IMG/VR virus record: IMGVR_UViG_3300034072_001729 | Span: 1-24,338 of that record | Strand: one strand, 5' to 3' | From: a virus | Length of the DNA: 24,338 nt | Part shown: piece by piece, positions 8,301 through 14,833 of the stretch | How positions within the stretch are numbered: the first letter of the stretch is position 1 | Layout of the letters: every line of letters starts with the position of its first letter | Translations under genes and position numbers: made by a program | Notes under the pieces: model-generated | What the model was told of the DNA's origin: nothing | The model's input: only the letters and a program-made list of their open reading frames with translations | Databases searched by the model: none

Positions 8301-9639
8301 AAGAAGTTCCTTCTGCTAATGCTTGGTTAGATGTTTCGATAGACTTACGGAAACGGTCTGTGCTTTCTGAAGCTGCACCAATTACGGAGATTACTTCGGC
8401 ATCATTAAGTTTTAAGAACTCCAGCATTTTAGAAACTTCGGTAGCATCTAAACCTTTGGCTCCTTCTGCAAATTTTAAGAAGAACTGTAAAGTATCTTGA
8501 TTGATTAGTTTCTTTACTTCTTCTTCTGAGATACGCATTACTTCTGCAAACTTCTTGGTTTCAGTTGCTGCAACTCTCACAAATTTATTGTAACCAGAAG
8601 AAGCACGTTCTGCATTCAATCCGCTTTCTTCAAATGCTGCACCTAATCCTAGTGTTTCTGCAATGCTTGGTTTTAATTTCTCAGGAAGCGTACCCACTCT
8701 CAATGCAAAATCAGAAACGTTTTCTGCACTGGCTGTACCTTGGTTATCTAATTCATTAAGTGCAGAACCTATATCATTGATAGCATCTGCCACGTTTTGG
8801 TCTTTGGTTTCTTTGAAGATGCCTTTTAGCTTCCCTAACTTATTGGCAACTGCTTCTACACCGCCAGAGAAGTTGTCTCCTAATGCTACAAATGCTTTGT
8901 CTACTTCTTGGGTAAATGCTTTAATCTCTGCTTTTGGTACGCCTAACTTACCACCTACTTCGGCAATCTTTAGTAGGTCCATGTTCGATGTTCTGGTCTT
9001 GAACTCTGAGAATGATTTAGTAAGTTCCTTTACTTCTTCATTGGTCATTCCTGTAGCTTTGCCAACCTTAGTCTGTGCATCTACAAGTTTATTATTATAA
9101 TCTATAACTCCCTGCACAGATAACGCAACACCTGCCATCGTAGCAATGACAGCAGTAGCAATCCCAGAATACTGATTGAACTTATCTGCAAGACTAGAGA
9201 TAGATGTACCAGAAGCTTTGGCTCCATTGCGCAACTCTAGCATTCTAGATTCTACACCTTTCAAATCTCCCTGTACTCTTTTGAAATCAGCAGAGTTGGG
9301 GTTCATATTATTCATGGTGAGTTTAAGGTCTTGCGCTTTCTTACGCAACTGCTCCATGGTAAGCCTAGAGTTATCCATAGACTTTATTTGCTCATCAATC
9401 TTCTTTTTATTATCAGCAATGGAAATAGTAAGTCGCTCTATCTCTGCCTTATTCGCTTTGTATTCTGCTGTATCCTGTTTGCGCTGTTTAGATAGCTCTT
9501 TTTGCTTATCACTAAGGTCTTTTATTCTAAGTGATAAGGTTTTATTAGCACTTTCTAAGTCTAGGATTTCTTTTTGAGCTTCGTCACCATTTACGATGAC
9601 CTTTAACTTCATGAGTTCGTCTGAGATAACTTTTGCCAT
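5341..9639 (-). CDS. Phage tail tape measure protein
   Basis: This 1432-aa protein sets tail length and probably forms the DNA channel at injection. The first ~130 residues form a long coiled coil. A TP901-type tape-measure core follows at about 150-500 (repeated VANKLG, LNELDNQGTASAENVSDFA-like motifs). Hydrophobic stretches at about 525-545 and 605-630 could insert in the membrane, and a second coiled coil covers about 840-1200. The C-terminal module (..DGYYPTIRQQDGK.. and ..VLVGEGNKTELVVD..) is typical of Bacteroidota phages. The frame opens at a TTG at 9705, but ATG 9639 gives the natural start M-A-K-V-I-S and lies 17 nt after a -7-like element. No tail-chaperone frameshift gene precedes it; its upstream neighbour is a regulatory cassette. 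Confidence 0.93.
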   Translation of the reverse strand: MAKVISDELMKLKVIVNGDEAQKEILDLESANKTLSLRIKDLSDKQKELSKQRKQDTAEYKANKAEIERLTISIADNKKKIDEQIKSMDNSRLTMEQLRKKAQDLKLTMNNMNPNSADFKRVQGDLKGVESRMLELRNGAKASGTSISSLADKFNQYSGIATAVIATMAGVALSVQGVIDYNNKLVDAQTKVGKATGMTNEEVKELTKSFSEFKTRTSNMDLLKIAEVGGKLGVPKAEIKAFTQEVDKAFVALGDNFSGGVEAVANKLGKLKGIFKETKDQNVADAINDIGSALNELDNQGTASAENVSDFALRVGTLPEKLKPSIAETLGLGAAFEESGLNAERASSGYNKFVRVAATETKKFAEVMRISEEEVKKLINQDTLQFFLKFAEGAKGLDATEVSKMLEFLKLNDAEVISVIGAASESTDRFRKSIETSNQALAEGTSLQTEFNRVNTNTAAIFEKVKKSIVGAFSSETIAKGLNMMISAVANLLGVGNEAEKKTSLFRRTLSDLFAIVVIGVTAFVSVSTAIAVYNNLIKDSIVKNIALDVIEKARNVRLALSTTLQTLWNGSIAAGSFLIGKLTGLLGFSTVATNLQTAAQTRWNLAMAANPIGAVIALVTALAAATYLLYKRNQEATKSKREFNDAMLEGKKNAISETNALDQAYKKLVNKNIEEKERIKILDDLKSKYPGYFDNLKTEDFLVGKAAGAYNKLKQAIIDSAKAKAAQNKIDQISQTYLDEEEAIRKRMEQANIDYRNAKDETVFIQGSGMTGGGTYQKVSKSENQASAKARFQAETENLKNLYKQRNKDLEPYTKIISKGDPLSTSTNSTTSESNYKTDFGSTSSSSSKNTTENKVSEFQKLQNRMLDEIEKANQLEIDLEIDKQETLANLKNDWYQRELLEILAAEDRKKAELDKKRISDDEFTKLDEIIAKSKGAEKTKFEALKEQWIENNASLDKLKLLAAETTAFKIGALNQKAQQEAFKKQEEQLSKNLENYKNLTNQALAENTTVEQQKMFLASLGYSDDSLRLIRTWEEGRKEIEKYYQQKALEDQVIFLQTKIAEYNAVMATMPMSFSPEQLDQIEKYKQKITELLAEIQKLKNGESGNNSKEKADFSSLTGGGSTDILGLNEDQWKAMFTKTDDLATNIKKIGLAVQVAQQMYAQFYSFQQANMQAELRRYEVNSDRKKRRLKAELDAGYINQETYKKLTLQADEELDRKKAEIEYKQAKRQRDMQIAQTIANTAMAIMGIWADFPKADFGITATIMSGVVGALGALQVATIMRQPLPEVPGAEDGYYPTIRQQDGKMFNARRKSLRAGLYSEPTVLVGEGNKTELVVDSKTLKRINPTIQQEYMREIQRVKGYETGMIPNSNNSSDEILIKAMQVMENVNQSLETLSKFGVIARWENLYKAVEQIEETKEERNRIIEKNKR

Positions 9640-9656
9640 TACAGTAATATTTACTG

Positions 9657-9698
9657 CAATTCTACTGACAGTCAGAGGAAAAAACTGTAACACTAAAA
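9657..9698 (-). promoter_or_regulatory. Putative phage-specific promoter of the tail operon
   Basis: The minus strand carries the 20-bp word TTTTAGTGTTACAGTTTTTT (+ coordinates 9679-9698), which recurs exactly at 19160-19179. In both places the ACAG is followed after exactly 20 nt by an octamer matching TAnnTTTG at 7 of 8 positions; here it is TAGAATTG (9657-9664). The conserved block replaces the usual -33 TTTG, suggesting activator- or phage-factor-dependent late transcription. The tape-measure ATG is 17 nt downstream. A short palindrome, CTGAC-A-GTCAG (9665-9675), lies in the spacer. Confidence 0.6.
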
Positions 9699-10087
9699 TT
9701 TTCAATATGAATTAAAACCCACCACTATGGTGGTAAGATTTAATTCTTCAATAGGAATTCTCAGCACCATTAGTGGTGCTACGCACACATGGTGCAAAGA
9801 ATGTAGTATTGGTGGGCGCAAAACCATATTTCCGAAAAAACCATATATAGGCAACTGCAAAAACGATTCTTCGCGGCGTCGGCTCTGAATGATACAAAAC
9901 CGCTGTTTTTATGTTAAATTCACGTTAAATCATTGTTTATCAGTGTTTAAGCGTTTTTTTAATTTAACATTAACAGCAGTTTTTTAATATTTTGGAAGAA
10001 TTTTTTATTTTTTGGGAATGTTCTGAAACTTGATAGAATAAACCAAAATTTTATAGCGAAATATTGATGAATAAAAAGTTTAGGCAT
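9699..10087. other. Non-coding, structured spacer before the tail operon
   Basis: No credible ORF is present on either strand. It holds two similar hairpins, CCACCA/TGGTGG (9719-9724/9728-9733) and AGCACCA/TGGTGCT (9763-9769/9774-9780), and further TGGTGC and TTGGTGGG words near 9790 and 9811. Two copies of AAACCATAT occur near 9821 and 9838. There is a short GC-rich island (9870-9885). A large imperfect inverted repeat pairs 9896-9920 with 9961-9983, including an exact ATGTTAAATT/AATTTAACAT. It could be an origin, a packaging site, a regulatory RNA region or the scar of a cassette insertion; none is shown. Confidence 0.5.
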
Positions 10088-10113
10088 AAAAAAAACTTTA
10101 GCAACTGCTAAAG
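10088..10113 (-). terminator. Intrinsic terminator (second of tandem pair)
   Basis: CTTTAGC (10096-10102) pairs with GCTAAAG (10107-10113) around AACT. It is followed in the minus direction by eight U (A run 10088-10095). It backs up the terminator at 10130-10167. Confidence 0.85.
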
Positions 10114-10129
10114 CTTCTGATTTTGCTAC

Positions 10130-10167
10130 AAAAAAAAATCTCCCTCATTTGTGACGAAATGAGAGAG
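10130..10167 (-). terminator. Intrinsic terminator of the helicase/PP-loop/ParB cassette
   Basis: CTCCCTCATTT (10140-10150) pairs with AAATGAGAGAG (10157-10167). On the transcript this is an 11-bp stem with one G-U pair, followed by nine U (A run 10130-10138). It lies about 60 nt after the last cassette gene. Confidence 0.9.
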
Positions 10168-10196
10168 AAAACCCACAAAAGTTACTCCGTGAGTAC

Positions 10197-10232
10197 TACA
10201 CTGCAAATATAGTGTAAATTTTTATTATCAAA
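10197..10232 (-). promoter_or_regulatory. Leftward promoter with overlapping operator, possible small RNA
   Basis: On the minus strand TTTG (+ 10229-10232), a 17-bp spacer and TATATTTG (10204-10211) match the Bacteroidota promoter. A dyad, TACACT-N8-AGTGTA (10197-10216), covers the -7 element and the likely start site. The -33 overlaps the end of the XRE gene. Transcripts from here would meet the terminator at 10167-10130 within about 70 nt, so the product is either a small RNA or read-through towards the tail genes. Confidence 0.6.
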
Positions 10233-10452
10233 TTTTCTCTTTATCAATTTTTAATTCTGCATCCAGAACTAGTAAAATTAAGTATAATTGGTCTGCGTTA
10301 GGCGAAAATCTGTTATTTTCTATCCTCGCAATGGTATTTCTAGCGAAACCTACTTTTTCTGCCAATTCTTCTTGAGTCCATCCTTTTTGAACTCTTTTTC
10401 GCTGAATGATTTCTGCTACTTTTTGGCGTTTTTCTGCAATTAATTCTTTCAT
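10228..10452 (-). CDS. Small XRE-family HTH regulator
   Basis: This 74-aa protein is almost entirely one helix-turn-helix domain. Residues about 12-68 follow the XRE/Cro pattern, with WTQEELAEKVGFARNTIARIENN covering the helix-turn-helix and the next helix. There is no extra effector domain. It is the last gene of the seven-gene cassette and starts one base after the 121-aa gene stop. It is a good candidate for autoregulating the cassette through the palindromic operator at 14836-14855, or for binding the dyad at 10197-10216; the two dyads differ in sequence, so at most one is likely its main site. It could instead be an antitoxin-like regulator, but no RelE/HigB-like toxin is next to it. Confidence 0.85.
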   Translation of the reverse strand: MKELIAEKRQKVAEIIQRKRVQKGWTQEELAEKVGFARNTIARIENNRFSPNADQLYLILLVLDAELKIDKEKI

Positions 10453-10453
10453 T

Positions 10454-10819
10454 TTAATTTAAAATTGAGGTTTCGTTTTCGTCTATATTTCTGTCTTCCC
10501 ACATGAGATAAGCTTTATACCAATCGAAAGCTTGTTGCAGAAAGTCTGCATCTGTGATTTCTGGAGCCAATTCTCCGCCTGTTGCTGCCACATTATTCTG
10601 AACAATGATAAATTCAAAGGTTTCATCTTGGTAAGTGAATGTTTTTCTAGATTTTCTCCTGTTTTCTTCGTTCAAGATTGGAGTAATATCTATTTCACTG
10701 ATGACCATTATCAGGCTCAAATAGTGTGGAGAGTAAATCCACTCTACGCCTATATATTCTTTGGTAGGTTCTTCTGCCAAAAGAAACTTTGGTAATTTTA
10801 GGTCTATTATTCTTCCCAT
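10454..10819 (-). CDS. Hypothetical 121-aa protein of the cassette
   Basis: I do not recognise the family. The protein is soluble and acidic, with no signal peptide or transmembrane segment. A beta-rich centre (about 70-85, TFEFIIVQNNVAATGGEL) is followed by an acidic, aromatic stretch (about 95-112, FDWYKAYLMWED). Its start overlaps the ParB-like gene by 13 nt and it ends one base before the XRE gene, so it is translationally linked to both. Conserved linkage suggests an accessory factor of the ParB/PP-loop module, which is inference only. Confidence 0.7.
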   Translation of the reverse strand: MGRIIDLKLPKFLLAEEPTKEYIGVEWIYSPHYLSLIMVISEIDITPILNEENRRKSRKTFTYQDETFEFIIVQNNVAATGGELAPEITDADFLQQAFDWYKAYLMWEDRNIDENETSILN

Positions 10820-11325
10820 GATTCTGAAAAATTTTTATTTTGAAATAATTCTGCTAAACCAGATAACTGTTTTAAACGCAATAATTCATCTGCATCCATT
10901 CCTATTTGTTTCATGATCCAATCGTCACCCATTCCAGACTTTGTAAGCTCTGAAACAATATTAGTCATTAATTCTATACTGTGAGAACCTCTAGCTCTAT
11001 TATGTCTAATAGTAGAAGCCATTCTATTATTCAAATCTTTTTTTATTTGAGAAACTGGCAAACATCCATTTTCTCTCTCAAAAATTCTCTTGCTAAAATG
11101 TTTAGAATTAGGGTTCATAAGAGAATATCTATGAAAGCCATCTACTACTTCAAAAACTCCATCTTCTGGAACAAAATAACAGACTACTGGCATTGTATAT
11201 CCATCTTCCCAAATAGAAAGCTCTAATAGTTTCATTTCTGGTGGAGCAACTGAATTTGGGTTATAAGAATTAGCTCTTATTTTTTCTATTGGCACTGGTA
11301 TTACATTGTAAACTGGTGAACTCAT
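10807..11325 (-). CDS. ParB N-terminal-domain protein (IbrB-like)
   Basis: This 172-aa protein carries the ParB/Srx-type fold. An N-terminal strand has the I-x-x-N-x-Y-N-P-N pattern (about 16-24) and a helix LELSIWEDGYTMPVV (34-48) follows. The nucleotide-binding motif is DGFHR (62-66), in place of the usual GERR, and the second motif is STIRHNRARG (104-113), which matches the IbrB subgroup. A predicted HTH-like tail follows (about 125-160). IbrB proteins are encoded next to PAPS-reductase-like IbrA, exactly as here, where the ATG overlaps the stop of the PP-loop gene. ParB folds can act as CTPases, nucleases or phosphotransferases; the activity here is unknown. DGFHR also resembles the DGQHR motif of DndB-like proteins. 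Confidence 0.85.
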   Translation of the reverse strand: MSSPVYNVIPVPIEKIRANSYNPNSVAPPEMKLLELSIWEDGYTMPVVCYFVPEDGVFEVVDGFHRYSLMNPNSKHFSKRIFERENGCLPVSQIKKDLNNRMASTIRHNRARGSHSIELMTNIVSELTKSGMGDDWIMKQIGMDADELLRLKQLSGLAELFQNKNFSESWEE

Positions 11326-12602
11326 AATATATTTTTGTATTTATCAATTATATTTTTTCTTCTTGTCATTTCTTGTTTTGTCAATCCAAAACCAAGCGTT
11401 TTACACGCTGTATCATTTTTCATTATAGCGATGCACATTCGCTTATAAGTTGGCAGTAAATTCGGATTTTTAATATTCGTTTCATCTAAATATTCTTTGA
11501 ATTTTATCACATTATATTCTCGCGAATAATTAACGTTATTTTTAGGCTTTCCTAAATTTTCAAAATCTAAAGAATCATCTAATTCTTTTACTACATCTAC
11601 TGGAAGCGCACCTCCTTTTTCTAACCAATACGCAAAAGAAGTTTTCAGTTTTCTTAGGTAATTTTCTCTAGTTTCTTCTGGGAGTGTATCAAGAAGAAAA
11701 TACATATATTCTTTCCAAGTAAAATGAGCAGGTTTTGTGATGGAGTTCCAACCCATCGCTGTGGTTCCACCGTATAAACCTGTGAAATTTACACCGTTTA
11801 CTCTGCCAATTAATTTGCCCCAATTATTAGGATCTATTACTTTGTAAAGCTTCAAAGATTCCTGTGCAGCATCATTAAACGGAGAAGCAACTCTCATAGA
11901 ATTAAGCGGAACTCCTGCTTGATACATCAAATCATATAATTTATTATAATCATATCCAAATTTTGCATTAGCTATCCAAATATCATCTACTAACCAATCA
12001 TAAATTGGGTAAGCATTAATGCAATTTTTAGAAATTAAAGTAGTCCATTTCTTAGATTTATACTCATTTCTATCATCAAATTTATTGACTGCTTTATATC
12101 TGTGCAAACTTTCTTGAGTTCTTATTCCAATGAAAAAAGCAGTCTTTTTATTTTTAGAAATTTCTTTGGCAAATTTCAGATTAAATTCATAGTCCGAAAC
12201 TTCATAATCAAAACTAAATTGATGATTTTCTTCATTGATAGAATTTTCTGGTAATTCTCTACACCAAAGATGTTTTTCTTCTGCTTTCCATGGTTGCCAA
12301 TAACTCTGAAACATAGAAGTAGAGCATTGTGCTTTTATAGGAAGGCAAACCCAATATTGCTTTACTTCTTTTGGTAGATTTTCAAAAGTTCTAGTCACGT
12401 AATCCGTAGTCATTTGATACTGTGCTTCATAATCCATGTGATAAACTGAAACTTTATCCAGTTGATTTATTTTTTTGGCATAATCTAAAACTAAATTGAG
12501 CATTACTCCAGAATCTTTACCACCAGAAAAAGAAACAACTATTTGCTCAAATTCTTCAAAAATAAAGGCAATTCTTTTTATTGCAGCTTCGTAAACATTC
12601 AT
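11322..12602 (-). CDS. PAPS-reductase-like PP-loop ATPase (IbrA-like)
   Basis: This 426-aa protein belongs to the adenine-nucleotide alpha-hydrolase/PP-loop superfamily. The PP-loop SGGKDS is at 26-31 behind a hydrophobic strand (IVVSF), and the following HMDYEAQY (about 55-62) matches the second nucleotide-contact region. The length exceeds a plain PAPS reductase. The C-terminal ~180 residues form an extra domain as in the DUF3440/IbrA group, and no C-terminal ECGLH reductase motif is seen, so assimilatory sulfate reduction is unlikely. Related PP-loop enzymes activate nucleic-acid bases or DNA backbone for sulfur transfer (DndC, TtcA, MnmA). It overlaps both helicase and ParB-like genes by four bases. 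I infer nucleotide-activation chemistry on DNA or RNA, with substrate unknown. Confidence 0.88.
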   Translation of the reverse strand: MNVYEAAIKRIAFIFEEFEQIVVSFSGGKDSGVMLNLVLDYAKKINQLDKVSVYHMDYEAQYQMTTDYVTRTFENLPKEVKQYWVCLPIKAQCSTSMFQSYWQPWKAEEKHLWCRELPENSINEENHQFSFDYEVSDYEFNLKFAKEISKNKKTAFFIGIRTQESLHRYKAVNKFDDRNEYKSKKWTTLISKNCINAYPIYDWLVDDIWIANAKFGYDYNKLYDLMYQAGVPLNSMRVASPFNDAAQESLKLYKVIDPNNWGKLIGRVNGVNFTGLYGGTTAMGWNSITKPAHFTWKEYMYFLLDTLPEETRENYLRKLKTSFAYWLEKGGALPVDVVKELDDSLDFENLGKPKNNVNYSREYNVIKFKEYLDETNIKNPNLLPTYKRMCIAIMKNDTACKTLGFGLTKQEMTRRKNIIDKYKNIL

Positions 12603-13816
12603 AAAACTTCTTTTAATTGTTCTTTACTTATTTTTTTTAGGTACTCAGATATTCCGAGTTTCTTTTTATTGTTTTCAAAAATTAAATTTTCTAAACCTAC
12701 ATCGCCAATCAATCGCAGATATCGGCAGTCATTTTCTTGTCCTGTTCGGTAGTTCCTGTGTTGGCTCTGCACTACATCTCCCCAATCGAAAGTCTGGTCA
12801 AAATAAACAGTGAAAGGTTTATCCTGCAAGTTCAGAGAAAGGCTTCCTGTTTTATAGTTTAGAACCGTAGCTTTCGGGAAACGTTTCTTACATTCTTCTG
12901 CACTGGAGATGAATTTTGTAAAAATAATGGTTTTGCTTTCATCAGTTATCCAATCTTCTACTTTCTGAAATTTATTTTCGGAGCAACAATACTCATGCTG
13001 CATCTTCATGGTCATTTCTAGGAAAATATTGTTGTTCATCATCATCAATTTTTCATCATCCAGATATTTTTCTTTTAGAAAATTATACCGTTCTTTTTCT
13101 TCTTCTGAAAGTTGATAACTCTCATTTTCAAAAACCTGCTGAACATTCAGTTCTAAATCGCATTCATAAACATATTCCCCGATAAGCGAGTAGAGATAGT
13201 CTATATTTTCGTAACCAGTGATAAATTCTTTTGAATATTCTTTCCATGTTCCGAAACGCTTCGTGATGGTTGTGTACTTGCAAAATGTATTTTTAAATTC
13301 TGCCAAATTCATTCTTAGAATTTCTGGGTCAAGGAATTGAAATTGTGCCCAAATATCCAATAAATCTCTAGTGATGGGTTCTCCGTTTAGAATCAGTTTA
13401 TATTCACACCATTTCGCCATTTCCAGAAGTCTTTGGGTGCGTTTTGCTTCGTGATTTTTTATCTTAATGCTTTCGTCTACGATTAAGTAAGGATTAAGAG
13501 CATGACGAATTTTATTATAAACCTGCAAATATTGTCTATCTGAAGACTGAATGGTTTCTACACCTATGTAAATGACATTTTCGCATTGGAAACCTCCCCA
13601 TTTTGCTATCTCGTCTTTAATGGAAGGAACATTTTCTGCAATTGGCTTGATGCTTCGCAATGGAGCCACCCAAACTACTAAATCTATATCTTTTACTGCA
13701 TTTACCAATTCTAGCGCAACTCTAGTCTTACCAGTTCCCATCTTCATAAACAAAGCTATTACCTTGTAAGGTAGTTGCTTTGTTAGTGCTTTTTCTTGGT
13801 TGGGGAGAAGATTCAT
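12599..13816 (-). CDS. SNF2-type superfamily 2 helicase/ATPase, minimal
   Basis: This 405-aa protein holds both RecA lobes and little else. Motifs: Q-like LLPNQ (3-7), Walker A GTGKT (27-31), motif Ia VAPLRS (50-55), motif II DES (114-116; the family is usually DEAH or DEAQ), motif III-like NGEPI (144-148), and lobe 2 with IIFTKF (about 294-299) and motif VI QSQHRNYRTGQ (350-360). The QxxHRxxRxGQ form is the SNF2 signature of a double-stranded-DNA translocase rather than an unwinding helicase. It overlaps neighbours by four bases on each side. Phages use such proteins in replication, recombination or remodelling, but the pairing with PP-loop and ParB-like genes suggests it moves that machinery on DNA. 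Confidence 0.9.
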   Translation of the reverse strand: MNLLPNQEKALTKQLPYKVIALFMKMGTGKTRVALELVNAVKDIDLVVWVAPLRSIKPIAENVPSIKDEIAKWGGFQCENVIYIGVETIQSSDRQYLQVYNKIRHALNPYLIVDESIKIKNHEAKRTQRLLEMAKWCEYKLILNGEPITRDLLDIWAQFQFLDPEILRMNLAEFKNTFCKYTTITKRFGTWKEYSKEFITGYENIDYLYSLIGEYVYECDLELNVQQVFENESYQLSEEEKERYNFLKEKYLDDEKLMMMNNNIFLEMTMKMQHEYCCSENKFQKVEDWITDESKTIIFTKFISSAEECKKRFPKATVLNYKTGSLSLNLQDKPFTVYFDQTFDWGDVVQSQHRNYRTGQENDCRYLRLIGDVGLENLIFENNKKKLGISEYLKKISKEQLKEVL

Positions 13817-14097
13817 TTTTTTAATTTTGGTATTGAGTTATTTTCTAAAGGTTCTATTTTTTCTGGAGTGTGGTGTTCTACTCTAAAAGTAATGTCTTCA
13901 TCTGGTGGTTCGTGTCCTAATTTTTCTTTGTAAAGCCAATCTGGAATCTGAACATTTCCACCTAATTTTTTATTGACAATTAAACTTTTGCAAAATCTTT
14001 TAGGCAACCAAATTTCTATATGATGCAACTTCACCAAGTAAGCTTTTGCGGTTGCCGTTTCGTACTTGGTGAAGCGTAGAATTGCCCAATTACTCAT
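13813..14097 (-). CDS. Hypothetical 94-aa phage-type protein
   Basis: I do not recognise a named family. The core about 5-45 reads as a small beta-rich domain, with T-A-K-A-Y-L-V-K, H-I-E-I-W-L-P-K-R-F and a following basic strand, a pattern seen in small phage proteins of unknown function. The C-terminus is Pro-, Glu- and His-rich and looks disordered. The start overlaps the previous gene by 8 nt and the stop overlaps the helicase ATG, so it belongs to the cassette. There is no signal peptide or membrane segment. Confidence 0.68.
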   Translation of the reverse strand: MSNWAILRFTKYETATAKAYLVKLHHIEIWLPKRFCKSLIVNKKLGGNVQIPDWLYKEKLGHEPPDEDITFRVEHHTPEKIEPLENNSIPKLKK

Positions 14098-14779
14098 TGA
14101 TATAAGTTAGTGGTGCGAATTTTTTAAGCAAACTTTTTTCTCCTTCTGTCTGAAAAAGCACTTTTACGTTATCTTCTGTTTCTTCTATAATTTCACCTAA
14201 ACCAAATCTAGCATGTCTCACTTTTTTACCATTTCCAAGTTCGTAAACTTTAGATTTTTGCTCATTAGATTCTACAGGTTTATCAGCTTCTTTGCTTTTA
14301 GCTTCTGCTAAAGCTTTTTCCTTATTTTTTGCATAAACAATATTCAGTTCTTCTTGCAGTTTTCCGCCGAAAACTTTTTCTGCATAATCGCCAAATTTAG
14401 AATAGAATTTCATTTCTTCGTACCATTTTGGTTCTGCATCTGAATTTTCTTTTACCAAAACATCAGCAGTTCCTTCTTCTTCATTGATTTTATAATCAAT
14501 TAATTCTAAATTAAGTTGAGAAATGATATTTTCTATTCTAGTAGTAACTTCTTCAACTACTTTTTCTTCTTGAGATTCAATCCATTGATAAGATTGAGAA
14601 GGACAGTCTATATTACAAGAAACTTTGTAGTCTCCATTTTTATCTACATAAACATACGTTTTGGTAGACATTTTTTTAGTATTGTAACCTTCGTCTAAGT
14701 AGATTCTTTTAAGATCTCCTTTTACCCAAAGTTTTCCGTTAAGTTTTTCAGCTAATTGTTCGAAAGTGATAGTTTTCAT
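14090..14779 (-). CDS. Two-domain protein with UvrD/PcrA C-terminal Tudor-like domain
   Basis: This 229-aa protein is the first gene of the cassette. The N-terminal ~60 residues form a small beta domain (LWVKGDLKRIYL, KTYVYVDKNGDYKVSC) of no family I know. An acidic helical linker follows at about 65-175. Residues about 183-225 match the Tudor-like fold at the C-terminus of PcrA/UvrD helicases: KVRHARFGLGEI, then VKVLF, then KSLLKKFAPL. In PcrA/UvrD this fold contacts RNA polymerase or partner proteins. Here it occurs without a helicase on the same chain, but an SNF2-type ATPase is encoded two genes later, so an adaptor role is plausible. The ATG lies about 50 nt after the predicted start site of the 14834-14864 promoter. 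Confidence 0.72.
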   Translation of the reverse strand: MKTITFEQLAEKLNGKLWVKGDLKRIYLDEGYNTKKMSTKTYVYVDKNGDYKVSCNIDCPSQSYQWIESQEEKVVEEVTTRIENIISQLNLELIDYKINEEEGTADVLVKENSDAEPKWYEEMKFYSKFGDYAEKVFGGKLQEELNIVYAKNKEKALAEAKSKEADKPVESNEQKSKVYELGNGKKVRHARFGLGEIIEETEDNVKVLFQTEGEKSLLKKFAPLTYINE

Positions 14780-14833
14780 AATCTTATCGCCGTATTACTG
14801 TTGCCGCCAGTTCTATTTGTTAATTTTCTCCTA

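Noticed and set aside
8150-9577. Long + strand open frames opposite the tape measure (8150-8500, 8663-9100, 9176-9577)
   Set aside because: They are antisense shadows of the tape-measure coding frame with low-complexity Ser/Leu-rich translations and no start context.
9640-9705. Tape-measure start at TTG 9705
   Set aside because: It would place the start inside the repeated promoter box and before the -7-like element; ATG 9639 fits better.
9699-10087. CRISPR array or diversity-generating retroelement template
   Set aside because: The short CACCA/TGGTG words are unevenly spaced, no regular repeat-spacer pattern exists, and no cas or reverse-transcriptase gene is present in the window.
10228-10819. 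Toxin-antitoxin pair (121-aa protein plus XRE protein)
   Set aside because: No RelE/HigB/HipA-like motif in the 121-aa protein, which is acidic and translationally tied to the ParB-like gene.
10807-11325. Plasmid or chromosome partition ParB
   Set aside because: No ParA gene nearby, DGFHR instead of GERR, and the protein is too short; the IbrB subgroup fits better.
11322-12602. Ordinary assimilatory PAPS/APS reductase (cysH)
   Set aside because: There is no C-terminal ECGLH motif, the protein is longer, and it lies in an operon with a helicase and ParB-like protein instead of sulfur-assimilation genes.
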